5,436 nucleotides of DNA from an uncultured Eubacterium sp. (GCA_948759685.1 CAQBGY010000221.1:465-5900); one strand, 5' to 3'; shown: positions 1-5,436, counted from the first letter of the stretch. Notes: generated by a model not told the origin, from the letters alone. Program-made: numbers and translations.

Positions 1-219
1 GGCAAGCCCATTGAATATAGCGGTGAACTATATTCAGAAGAACACAAACGGAAATTTATGGCAAAAGAGGTTACAGCCAAAGTGTTCTCTAACAATGGTA
101 GGCTTATCCTTACAATAGACTTGCGACCTATCGGGGAATGGCTCAAGGAGCAGTTTGAGAAGCTAAAGCAAGGGGGCAATGTTCGGCAAAATCCAAAACA
201 AAGCCGACTTAAACTATAA
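1..219 (+). CDS. 3' end of an unrecognised gene (partial, 72 residues)
   Basis: An open frame runs from the window edge to TAA at 217-219; its start lies outside the window. The visible part has an N-terminal piece rich in charged residues (KPIEYSGELYSEEHKRKF), a short stretch with beta-strand character (GRLILTIDL), an amphipathic helix (GEWLKEQFEKLKQ) and a basic tail ending QSRLKL. I do not recognise the family. The basic tail and the accessory genes downstream would fit the C-terminus of a mobile-element protein such as a relaxase, but that is only a guess. An internal ATG at 58-60 could start a 53-residue protein, but the frame stays open and protein-like upstream of it, so a truncated longer gene is more likely. 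A hairpin terminator follows 11 bases after the stop, so this gene belongs to a different transcription unit from hxs. Confidence 0.6.
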   Translation, partial: GKPIEYSGELYSEEHKRKFMAKEVTAKVFSNNGRLILTIDLRPIGEWLKEQFEKLKQGGNVRQNPKQSRLKL

Positions 220-230
220 ATCAAGGCAGA

Positions 231-276
231 ATCCGTGATATTTGGCGTTTTATGAGCGTTATATCACGGATATTTT
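231..276 (+). terminator. Hairpin terminator after the upstream partial gene
   Basis: A perfect 11-bp inverted repeat pairs 231-241 (ATCCGTGATAT) with 261-271 (ATATCACGGAT) around a 19-base loop, followed by a T-rich run (TTTT at 273-276). It begins 11 bases after the stop codon of the upstream gene. The T-run is short and interrupted, so termination may be incomplete and some readthrough into hxs is possible. Confidence 0.65.
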
Positions 277-277
277 A

Positions 278-285
278 TACTTTTG
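278..285 (+). promoter_or_regulatory. Candidate Bacteroidota -7 element for the hxs operon
   Basis: TACTTTTG matches the Bacteroidota -7 consensus TAnnTTTG and lies immediately after the upstream terminator, where an hxs promoter is expected. I see no good -33 TTG or TTTG box at the usual spacing of about 19-21 bases, so this is tentative. If real, transcription would start near 290 and leave an untranslated leader of roughly 260 bases before hxsD. Confidence 0.4.
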
Positions 286-330
286 TATTTGGATTGAGGC
301 AACTCTTTCCAAGACATACGAGAAAAGAAA

Positions 331-502
331 GAAGCGTTATGCTTATCTTGTAAGTTGGAAACGTAGGAAATTTCGGACTTAGTACGAGAGAAGGCATAGT
401 GGTTCTCACGCTATAGCGTGGGCTGCTATTACCATATCCGTACTAAAGGTTTTTCCTACGACCTCCAACTTAGACATGGTAGCATTTGCAGTTCCACGCT
501 TC
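331..502 (+). ncRNA. Large structured RNA or leader upstream of hxsD (candidate)
   Basis: Nested inverted repeats span this non-coding stretch. From outside in: 331-337 pairs with 496-502 (GAAGCGT/ACGCTTC), 339-343 with 481-485 (ATGCT/AGCAT), 351-359 with 464-472 (9 bp), 362-370 with 452-460 (9 bp) and 379-386 with 439-446 (8 bp). Between the arms sit two small hairpins: 388-392 with 403-407 (GAGAA/TTCTC), and the perfect palindrome CACGCTATAGCGTG at 407-420. The two share base 407. This gives about 38 bp of collinear pairing with a branched tip, much more than chance would normally supply. It could be a cis-acting leader controlling hxs, an independent small RNA, or a folded remnant of a mobile element. 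A GTG-initiated frame (from 418) crosses it into hxsD, but the folding explains the region better than an N-terminal extension does. I recognise no named RNA family. Confidence 0.5.
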
Positions 503-552
503 TGCGGTTTAATAAAGTAAGGTCTTTAGGAGCTGGAAGACTTGATAAAGTT

Positions 553-885
553 ATGGCAGTAATGAAGTTTCCAGTCGTAGCACTTGCAGAGGACAAGTTT
601 CAAGTTTCGGTAGATATAAACCTGTATGCCAAAGAGGTTTTGACAGCGGCTATCTACAAGTTTTCCCACCTGTTCTATATTCATCAACAAACGGATGTTG
701 ATAATCAGATGTTTGTGAATGTTATATTTGAGTCGAAAGATAATAATAAAATAACAGAAGTTGTACCCAAACAGTTCTGTAACGAATTGATAGACCAACA
801 GATTCGGCATAATACAAATGAGCAGTTCGGACATATTCGTGATATGATAGTTCAAGAAGCATTCAAACCTGTAACATCTAAATAA
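553..885 (+). CDS. hxsD: His-Xaa-Ser system protein HxsD
   Basis: A small cytoplasmic protein of the Hxs peptide-modification system; its biochemical role is not known to me. The first half contains VSVDINLYAKEVLTAAIYKF, the family-like 'LY..E.v..A.Y.f' start. The second half has the characteristic FCNELIDQQIR, then an E..G.IRDMIVQEAF ending. I chose the ATG at 553 (MAVMKF, 110 residues) because it gives the usual family length of roughly 100 residues. ATG 562 is an equally plausible alternative. The same frame stays open back to a GTG at 418, which would add 45 residues, but that sequence overlaps the folded leader and does not resemble HxsD. The stop is 7 bases before hxsB and the arrangement is operonic. 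No ideal Shine-Dalgarno sequence is present, as is normal in Bacteroidota. Confidence 0.85.
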   Translation: MAVMKFPVVALAEDKFQVSVDINLYAKEVLTAAIYKFSHLFYIHQQTDVDNQMFVNVIFESKDNNKITEVVPKQFCNELIDQQIRHNTNEQFGHIRDMIVQEAFKPVTSK

Positions 886-892
886 ACGAATC

Positions 893-2317
893 ATGGCTTA
901 TCAATTACTGCCTTTCCGCTTTGAACGATTCGATGATAATAAATATCTCCTTACAAATGAAGTAGGAGAATACATCTTCTTATCAAACGAGGATTTCCAA
1001 CACTTTGTTGACGGTGAATTGGATGAACATAGTGAGTTGTTCTACGACCTTGCCTCTAAACAGATTGCTACAACGGATAAGATAGAAGATGTAGTACAGA
1101 TGCTTGCCACTAAGTTCCGCACCAAGAAAAGCATTCTGCGTGATTTCACCTCGCTGCATATGATTGTGCCTACACTGCGTTGCAATTCCAGTTGCATCTA
1201 TTGTCAAGTTGCCCGTAAGAACATAGACGACCATTCTGCAGATATGACGAAAAAGACGGCAAAGAATGTGGTAAAAACCATATTCCAGTCGCCATCGCCT
1301 TTCATTAAGATAGAATTTCAAGGAGGCGACCCTTCTACGGATTTTGAAATGGTAAAATATATCATCGAAGAAGCCGAGTGGCAAAACCTGTTTAAGAAAC
1401 GGGAATTGGATTTCGTCATTTGCACCAATCTTACGTTACTCAACGAAGATATGGTGAAATATCTGAAAAAACACAAATGTATGATTTCTACTTCCTTGGA
1501 TGGACCCAAAGATTTGCACGACATGAATCGTCCACTGCAAAATCGAGAATTAGACCATCACGCCATCTTTGAAAAGAACCTTTCTATGATACGACAGATA
1601 TGGGGTGACAGCGATTGTGTTTCGGCTCTGATGACCACTTCTAAACATAGTTTGGGGCGTTTCAAGGATATTATCGATGAATATATACGTTTGGGATTTA
1701 ACAACATCTTCTTACGCTCGCTTAATCCTTATGGTTTTGCCAAGCAATATAAAGAAAGAATTGCTTATCCTGTGGAGGAGTTCATCGCTAACTATAAAGA
1801 AGGCTTGGATTATATCATTGAATTGAACAAACAAGGAACTTTCTTTGTGGAAGGTTTTGCTGCTTTGTTACTGAAACGTATGCAGACTCCGTTTGCTACA
1901 GGTTTTGTTGATTTGCAATCACCTGCCGGAGTGGGTATTGCAGGAGCAATCTATGATTATGACGGTAATGTATATGTTTCGGATGAAGCCCGTATGATGG
2001 CACGTTTCAAAAATTACTATTTCCGATTGGGTAATGTAAACGAGAACAGCTATCAAGAAATGTTCAATGGCGAATTGCTTCATCATATCATTGCCTCCGC
2101 TTGCAATGAATGTTTACCTGTTTGCGCTGAATGTGTATTCCAACCCTACTGCGGTGCAGACCCCGTTCGTAATATGTCTGAGCAAGGCGATATGATAGGC
2201 TTTAGACCGACAAACGAGATGTGTAAGAAAACAAAAGCTATCATACACTATCTGTTTGAGTTATTACAAAAACATGACCCAGAGATAAACAGAATATTTT
2301 GGTCTTGGTTAAATTGA
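893..2317 (+). CDS. hxsB: His-Xaa-Ser system radical SAM maturase HxsB
   Basis: A 474-residue cytoplasmic radical SAM/SPASM enzyme expected to modify the His-Xaa-Ser precursor encoded downstream. Residues 1-90 form an HxsB-type N-terminal domain opening with LLPFRFERF. The radical SAM core follows, with the [4Fe-4S]-SAM motif CNSSCIYC (Cys97, Cys101, Cys104; CxxxCxxC) and a GGDP motif at 144-147 in the place of the common GGEP. The C-terminal SPASM-type region holds Cys404, 407, 411, 414, 420 and 444, positioned to bind auxiliary iron-sulfur clusters. Length and motif order fit the family and nothing looks truncated. It lies 7 bases after hxsD and 7 bases before hxsC, so the three are presumably co-transcribed. 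The exact modification is not established here. A generic SPASM peptide maturase is the alternative, but the neighbours make HxsB the best call. Confidence 0.92.
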   Translation: MAYQLLPFRFERFDDNKYLLTNEVGEYIFLSNEDFQHFVDGELDEHSELFYDLASKQIATTDKIEDVVQMLATKFRTKKSILRDFTSLHMIVPTLRCNSSCIYCQVARKNIDDHSADMTKKTAKNVVKTIFQSPSPFIKIEFQGGDPSTDFEMVKYIIEEAEWQNLFKKRELDFVICTNLTLLNEDMVKYLKKHKCMISTSLDGPKDLHDMNRPLQNRELDHHAIFEKNLSMIRQIWGDSDCVSALMTTSKHSLGRFKDIIDEYIRLGFNNIFLRSLNPYGFAKQYKERIAYPVEEFIANYKEGLDYIIELNKQGTFFVEGFAALLLKRMQTPFATGFVDLQSPAGVGIAGAIYDYDGNVYVSDEARMMARFKNYYFRLGNVNENSYQEMFNGELLHHIIASACNECLPVCAECVFQPYCGADPVRNMSEQGDMIGFRPTNEMCKKTKAIIHYLFELLQKHDPEINRIFWSWLN

Positions 2318-2324
2318 TTGCGTT

Positions 2325-3467
2325 ATGAAACAAATTCAAGGAACTTCATATAACATAGAAGACGACATAGTAGGGCGCATTACCTTTGGTAAAGGTAATT
2401 GGTTTGGGCGTTCCAACAATATATTGGTTTGTAATGATACGAATAAACCCGCATTCGGTTATTTAGCTACTATCACAGCGTGTGCAACTTTCGCAAGCAA
2501 AGTAAAACCTTACTGTATAGTGGATAACATTAGCGATTTTCACGAAGGAGATATAGTCGTTGTTAATAAACAGGGAGAAATCGTATTTGTATATGAAATT
2601 AACTCCCACCACAATGCGTTGATGGTAACTGAGCGTTGTAACCATCGTTGCATCATGTGTCCACAACCTCCTATCTTACAAGAGAAAGATAAAACGCCGT
2701 TCAATCTGAGGCTTATCTCGTTAATGGATAATAATACACAAGAGATTGGTATAACAGGAGGAGAACCTACGCTCATTGGTGATAATCTCTTTACGTTGAT
2801 AAATCAGATTAAAAAAGAATTACCAAAAACAGCTATTAGTATTCTTTCTAATGGAGTAAAATTCGCAGATAAGGAATATGCCATGAAATTGGCAAAATGT
2901 CGGTATCAGGATTTACAAATAGACATACCATTGTTCTCGGATATTGCAGAAGAGCACAATCGTATAGTAGGAGCTAAGACATTTTATAAAACGGTACAAG
3001 GATTATACAACCTTGCGCTATTTCATCAGCGTATTGGACTTCGCATAGTCGTCCATAAACAGACCTACAAGCGATTACCTCAGTTTGCAGATTTCATCTA
3101 TCATAACTTTCCTTTTGTCGTCCAAGTAGCTTTTATGCAAATGGAAACAACTGGCTTGGCGAAAGAAAATTTTGAAGAACTATGGATAGACCCTTACGAT
3201 TACAATGAAGAATTACGAGAAGCGGTACTCTTGCTTGCAGACAGAGGCATGAAGCCTTATATCTACAATGCGCAATTATGTGTATTACCCGAAGATATTC
3301 GTTGCTATGCTCAGCAATCTATTTCGGATTGGAAAGACATATATATCCCTGAATGCGATGGCTGTGTGTTGAAAGGGCAATGTGCGGGATTCTTTGAGTC
3401 AAATAGACAGGCTCATAGTACGTACATCAAGAAAATAGAACATATATCATCCGATATATCGTGTTAG
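2325..3467 (+). CDS. hxsC: His-Xaa-Ser system radical SAM maturase HxsC
   Basis: A 380-residue second radical SAM enzyme of the Hxs system. Residues 1-95 form an HxsC-type N-terminal domain without obvious catalytic motifs. The radical SAM core carries CNHRCIMC (Cys105, Cys109, Cys112; CxxxCxxC) and a canonical GGEP at 145-148 in the phrase EIGITGGEPTL. The C-terminal part has Cys319, Cys327, Cys344, Cys347 and Cys353, the last three as CDGCVLKGQC, suggesting an auxiliary cluster with fewer ligands than in HxsB. The final residue is also a cysteine. It starts 7 bases after hxsB and ends 35 bases before the precursor gene. Pairing of HxsB and HxsC is the hallmark of the system. Whether the two act on different residues or in sequence is unknown. 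Confidence 0.92.
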   Translation: MKQIQGTSYNIEDDIVGRITFGKGNWFGRSNNILVCNDTNKPAFGYLATITACATFASKVKPYCIVDNISDFHEGDIVVVNKQGEIVFVYEINSHHNALMVTERCNHRCIMCPQPPILQEKDKTPFNLRLISLMDNNTQEIGITGGEPTLIGDNLFTLINQIKKELPKTAISILSNGVKFADKEYAMKLAKCRYQDLQIDIPLFSDIAEEHNRIVGAKTFYKTVQGLYNLALFHQRIGLRIVVHKQTYKRLPQFADFIYHNFPFVVQVAFMQMETTGLAKENFEELWIDPYDYNEELREAVLLLADRGMKPYIYNAQLCVLPEDIRCYAQQSISDWKDIYIPECDGCVLKGQCAGFFESNRQAHSTYIKKIEHISSDISC

Positions 3468-3490
3468 GTAACTGAATGTTTAATTTAAAA

Positions 3491-3498
3491 AAGGAGGT
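3491..3498 (+). promoter_or_regulatory. Strong Shine-Dalgarno that sets the hxsA-type start
   Basis: AAGGAGGT is a near-perfect anti-16S match with about 5 bases between AGGAGG and the ATG at 3503. It decides the start against the upstream in-frame ATG at 3476, which lies ahead of this site and would place nine extra residues before the signal peptide. Such a strong site is unusual in Bacteroidota and is not seen before hxsD, hxsB or hxsC. It may make the peptide the most translated product of the operon. Confidence 0.7.
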
Positions 3499-3502
3499 AT
3501 CA

Positions 3503-3760
3503 ATGAAGAAACTCTTGTTCTTTGCGGTCTCTGCAATCCTTGCAGGTGCAAGCTATTGCTCCTCTGTTAGTGAGAAGATTGTCGCTAAGGTAACCAACAG
3601 CGACACTCAAATCGAACAGCAGCAGGAACAATCATTGGTGTTGGAACAGTCCTCTGCCGAGTTTAAGCTACTCGCCAGCCACAGTTCTCATAGCAGCCAT
3701 AGCTCGCATAGTTCACACAGTTCTCATCGCTCTCATAGTTCACACTATTCGAGCAGATAA
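3503..3760 (+). CDS. Secreted His-Xaa-Ser repeat precursor peptide (HxsA/HxsA2 type)
   Basis: An 85-residue likely substrate of HxsB and HxsC. Residues 1-16 are a signal peptide (MKKLLFFAVSAILAGA) with a plausible signal peptidase I site after AGA. Cys19 follows but ASYC is a poor lipobox, so a lipoprotein is unlikely. Residues 20-57 are a Gln/Glu/Ser-rich linker (IEQQQEQ). From His60 the C-terminus is eight consecutive His-Xaa-Ser units with His at 60, 63, 66, 69, 72, 75, 78 and 81. Xaa is Ser in six units, Arg once and Tyr once, and the chain ends in Ser-Arg. The start is the ATG behind the strong Shine-Dalgarno rather than the ATG at 3476. It is the last gene of the operon, directly followed by a terminator. 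The protein is much shorter than I would expect of classical HxsA, so it may be the small Bacteroidota variant sometimes called HxsA2. I leave the symbol blank for that reason. Confidence 0.88.
   Translation: MKKLLFFAVSAILAGASYCSSVSEKIVAKVTNSDTQIEQQQEQSLVLEQSSAEFKLLASHSSHSSHSSHSSHSSHRSHSSHYSSR
3680..3751 (+). repeat. Eight tandem 9-base units encoding His-Xaa-Ser
   Basis: In-frame tandem units of 9 bases encode H-S-S six times, H-R-S once and H-Y-S once. Histidine is CAT five times and CAC three times, and serine alternates among AGT, AGC, TCT, TCA and TCG. The DNA repeat is therefore degenerate while the peptide repeat is nearly perfect. Confidence 0.9.
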
Positions 3761-3773
3761 GAAATTAACAATC

Positions 3774-3812
3774 AACGGACGGGTTAATTAGTTAGCTCGT
3801 CCGTTTTGTTTC
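3774..3812 (+). terminator. Rho-independent terminator of the hxs operon
   Basis: A long hairpin pairs 3774-3787 with 3792-3805. The base is eight perfect pairs (AACGGACG with CGTCCGTT) and the stem continues with two G-T wobbles to a 4-base loop. TTTGTTTC follows. It starts 13 bases after the precursor stop codon and separates the hxs operon from the Pycsar-like genes. Confidence 0.88.
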
Positions 3813-3853
3813 ACTTTATTCCATTCACTTACAGTAGTTGTTGTTTTTTGTAG

Positions 3854-3861
3854 TACCTTTG
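3854..3861 (+). promoter_or_regulatory. Bacteroidota -7 promoter element for the Pycsar-like operon
   Basis: TACCTTTG is an exact match to the Bacteroidota -7 consensus TAnnTTTG. It lies after the hxs terminator and 17 bases before the effector ATG, giving a very short leader. TTG triplets occur upstream (3838-3843), but about 10-13 bases away rather than the usual 19-21, so the -33 element is not clear. Confidence 0.55.
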
Positions 3862-3878
3862 CTCTAAAATTGGAAATT

Positions 3879-4448
3879 ATGGGAATAACAAAAGATGAAT
3901 TAACCTTGAGATTGGATAGAGTAAATGGTTGGATTAATAATTGCGACCAGAAATCTAGTATTTTATTGGCTATTGAAGGGATTGTACTTACTATTTTGTG
4001 AACCTCTGATTACATTAGTTTTATACACCAACAACTAATATTTCCAATATACAATTATTATGAAACAGGAAATGGTGTATTTTCAATAATCAACACCGTT
4101 CAACTATTTATACTGGCAGCAATGTTTATCCTTATTTTCCTCTCTATTTTTTACTCGCTTCAAGTTATAAAAGGAACAATAGACACTAATTTATTTAAGC
4201 AGCCCGGATTGACTGAAAAATCACTGTTGCATTTCACCACTATATCTAACAGAAGTTTTAATGTATTTAAAAATGATATTGCAAATCAGTCCGAAGAATC
4301 AATGTTAAACGATTTGTATTCGCAAGTATATATCAATTCGTCCATTTGTAATAACAAGTTCAAATACCATAAAAAATCAGTGAGGTGTTTTTGTTCCTTC
4401 CTATTTTTGCTCGTTTTGATTTCATTTATTCAACTTATAACTCTATAA
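3879..4448 (+). pseudogene. pycTM: Pycsar transmembrane effector (DUF5706/PycTM-like), interrupted by in-frame TGA
   Basis: One reading frame encodes a 189-codon protein from ATG 3879 to TAA 4446-4448, broken only by TGA at 3999-4001 (codon 41). The N-terminus has the family-like VNGWINNCDQKSSILLAI, leading into a first membrane helix from about residue 28 that contains the stop. Reading resumes in the same frame with TSDYISF. A second helix covers about residues 74-95 (VQLFILAAMFILIFLSIFYS), then a soluble segment with NDLYSQVYINSSICNNKF, and a third helix over residues 170-189. This matches the layout of Pycsar effectors, membrane proteins that bind a cyclic pyrimidine nucleotide and damage the inner membrane. 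The first in-frame ATG after the stop is at 4122 (residue 82) and would give only 108 residues without the first helix. The gene ends 3 bases before the cyclase. A single-base substitution or a sequencing error could explain the stop. Confidence 0.82.
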
Positions 4449-4451
4449 TGT

Positions 4452-5393
4452 ATGGGATTAAAAGATTTTATATCAGATGTGAGGAATATGATAGATGATG
4501 TTCATACAAAAGGTTTTACGTATAATACATCTTCGAAAGTACCTTCCTTATCTGATTGCGATTTAACATATGAAAGTGGAGATGCTAAAAAAGGGAAGTG
4601 TATCGAAACTTGTGTCTTATTTGTTGATATTCGGAATTCAGTAGAGTTGACCCGTAAACATTATACAGAAACAATGGGGCGAATTTATACTGCATTCACA
4701 AAAGGGGTACTGAATGCTGCAAGAGAACATAATGGATATGTTAGAAATATTATAGGAGACAGAGTGATGGTTGTGTTTCCTATTAGTAACTGTATTATCA
4801 ATGCGGTGAATTGCGCCATTACAATTAACCATATATCTCAAATGATTAATAGGGTATTCTCTAATGTTGATTTTCATTGTGGAATAGGTATCGATTATGG
4901 AGAAATGCGAGTGATAAAAGTCGGCATTGAACGTAAAGGAGATGAAAACGCTGAAAATAAAGGATTAGTTTGGGTTGGTAAACCCGCTAATCTTGCTTCA
5001 CGTCTTACTGACTTTGCAGGGAAAACGGTAGAAGATGAATTTTATAATGTAACAGGGGAGTTCTATCATTATGATCCATTAGGAATACCACCCCTTCTTT
5101 ACAAACCACGCAATGGATGGTTTAAAGATAGTAGAAAACTAACAGCGGAACAACTTGCAAATGCGTTATATTATTCAACTAATGGGTTAAACATTAACAT
5201 CCATAACATATCTTCGTTTGAGAAAAAGACAGAATCATATAAGTATAATCCGATATTGGTTTCGGATAAAGTATATACAGAGTATATTAAACAAAAATCT
5301 CAGGACTCTAAATATTGGAAGCAAGAAACAAGAGGAATAAAGGATATAACATATAAAGTTTGGGGGGCAGATTTGCATTGGAAACTAACATAG
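4452..5393 (+). CDS. pycC: Class III nucleotidyl cyclase, Pycsar PycC-like
   Basis: A 313-residue cytoplasmic cyclase likely to make cCMP or cUMP from CTP or UTP when phage infects, activating the membrane effector encoded just upstream. After a 50-residue N-terminal segment, the class III catalytic domain shows VLFVDIRNSVELT (metal-binding Asp59), GYVRNIIGDRVMVVF (second metal-binding Asp103), CGIGIDYGEM and WVGKPANLASRL (Asn180 and Arg184, the transition-state pair). There is no membrane segment or receptor domain. The assignment to pyrimidine rather than purine cyclase rests on the DUF5706-type partner and the short soluble architecture, not on a residue I can prove. It begins 3 bases after the effector and is probably translationally coupled to it. 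The TAG stop at 5391-5393 is the last triplet before adapter sequence. The C-terminus (KVWGADLHWKLT) looks natural, but the stop deserves confirmation. Confidence 0.87.
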   Translation: MGLKDFISDVRNMIDDVHTKGFTYNTSSKVPSLSDCDLTYESGDAKKGKCIETCVLFVDIRNSVELTRKHYTETMGRIYTAFTKGVLNAAREHNGYVRNIIGDRVMVVFPISNCIINAVNCAITINHISQMINRVFSNVDFHCGIGIDYGEMRVIKVGIERKGDENAENKGLVWVGKPANLASRLTDFAGKTVEDEFYNVTGEFYHYDPLGIPPLLYKPRNGWFKDSRKLTAEQLANALYYSTNGLNINIHNISSFEKKTESYKYNPILVSDKVYTEYIKQKSQDSKYWKQETRGIKDITYKVWGADLHWKLT

Positions 5394-5436
5394 AGATCGG
5401 AAGAGCACACGTCTGAACTCCAGTCACGGACCCATC
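5394..5436. other. Illumina TruSeq adapter and index (artefact)
   Basis: 5394-5427 is the TruSeq read-1 3' adapter, beginning AGATCGGAAGAGC and ending CCAGTCAC. The next bases, GGACCC then ATC, fit a 6-base index followed by the start of the constant ATCTCGTATGCC segment. This is untrimmed library sequence at a contig end, not genomic DNA, so the biological sequence stops at 5393. Confidence 0.97.

Noticed and set aside
380..390. TAGTACGAGAG, identical to the core of the 23S rRNA sarcin-ricin loop
   Set aside because: The match is only 11 bases and the surrounding sequence does not continue as 23S rRNA, so it is most likely coincidence rather than an rRNA fragment.
418..552. N-terminal extension of HxsD from a GTG start at 418
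   Set aside because: The extra 45 residues lie over the arms of the folded leader, do not resemble HxsD, and would make the protein longer than the family. The ATG at 553 gives the expected length.
526..1524. Minus-strand frames opposite hxsD and hxsB
   Set aside because: They lie entirely over well-supported genes, have no recognisable motifs, and have no promoter or operon context.
3554..3559. Lipoprotein cysteine in the precursor (Cys19)
   Set aside because: The three residues before Cys19 are Ala-Ser-Tyr, a poor lipobox, whereas Ala-Gly-Ala just upstream is a good signal peptidase I site.
3680..3751. CRISPR-like or satellite repeat array
   Set aside because: The 9-base units are in frame, coding and degenerate at synonymous sites with no spacers, so this is a protein repeat.
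3999..4001. Selenocysteine or UGA-Trp recoding in the effector
   Set aside because: hxsB terminates with TGA, tryptophan is TGG throughout, I see no obvious SECIS-like hairpin right after the TGA, and a Sec residue in this membrane helix has no known role.
4122..4448. A stand-alone 108-residue membrane protein gene
   Set aside because: The same frame continues upstream of 4122, across the TGA, to an ATG at 3879 with family-like sequence on both sides, so this is the distal part of the interrupted effector.
2463..4877. Minus-strand frames opposite hxsC and the cyclase
   Set aside because: They are short shadows of strongly supported plus-strand genes with no independent evidence of coding.

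Overview
The window is about 5.4 kb of moderately low-GC DNA that reads like an accessory region of a Bacteroidota (probably Bacteroidales) genome or mobile element. The reasons are two matches to the Bacteroidota -7 promoter element TAnnTTTG (278-285 and 3854-3861), mostly absent Shine-Dalgarno sequences, and the gene content. The organism cannot be named from the sequence alone.

Layout, all on the + strand: (1) the 3' end of an unrecognised gene (1-219) closed by a hairpin terminator (231-276). (2) A non-coding stretch of about 275 bases (278-552) with a candidate promoter and a large imperfect inverted repeat (331-502) that looks like a structured RNA leader. (3) A compact His-Xaa-Ser (Hxs) operon: hxsD (553-885), hxsB (893-2317), hxsC (2325-3467) and a small secreted precursor of the HxsA type (3503-3760) whose C-terminus is eight consecutive His-Xaa-Ser units. 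It is closed by a strong terminator (3774-3812). (4) A two-gene Pycsar-like anti-phage cassette with its own -7 element: a transmembrane effector gene interrupted by an in-frame TGA at codon 41 (3879-4448), then an intact class III nucleotidyl cyclase (4452-5393). (5) 43 bases of Illumina adapter plus index (5394-5436), which are not biological.

How the parts work together: in the Hxs system, two radical SAM enzymes (HxsB, HxsC) and the small protein HxsD are thought to modify the His-Xaa-Ser repeat peptide. The chemistry and purpose are not known to me. The precursor here has a signal peptide, so the product should leave the cytoplasm. In Pycsar, infection triggers the cyclase to make a cyclic pyrimidine nucleotide (cCMP or cUMP), which activates the membrane effector and kills or stalls the cell. 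Here the effector reading frame is broken as read, so the cassette is either inactive, affected by a sequence error, or altered in an unusual way.

The items most worth a second look are the structured leader upstream of hxsD, the broken Pycsar effector beside an intact cyclase, and the complete hxsDBC plus precursor operon with its very regular repeat tail. Nothing convincing is encoded on the minus strand.
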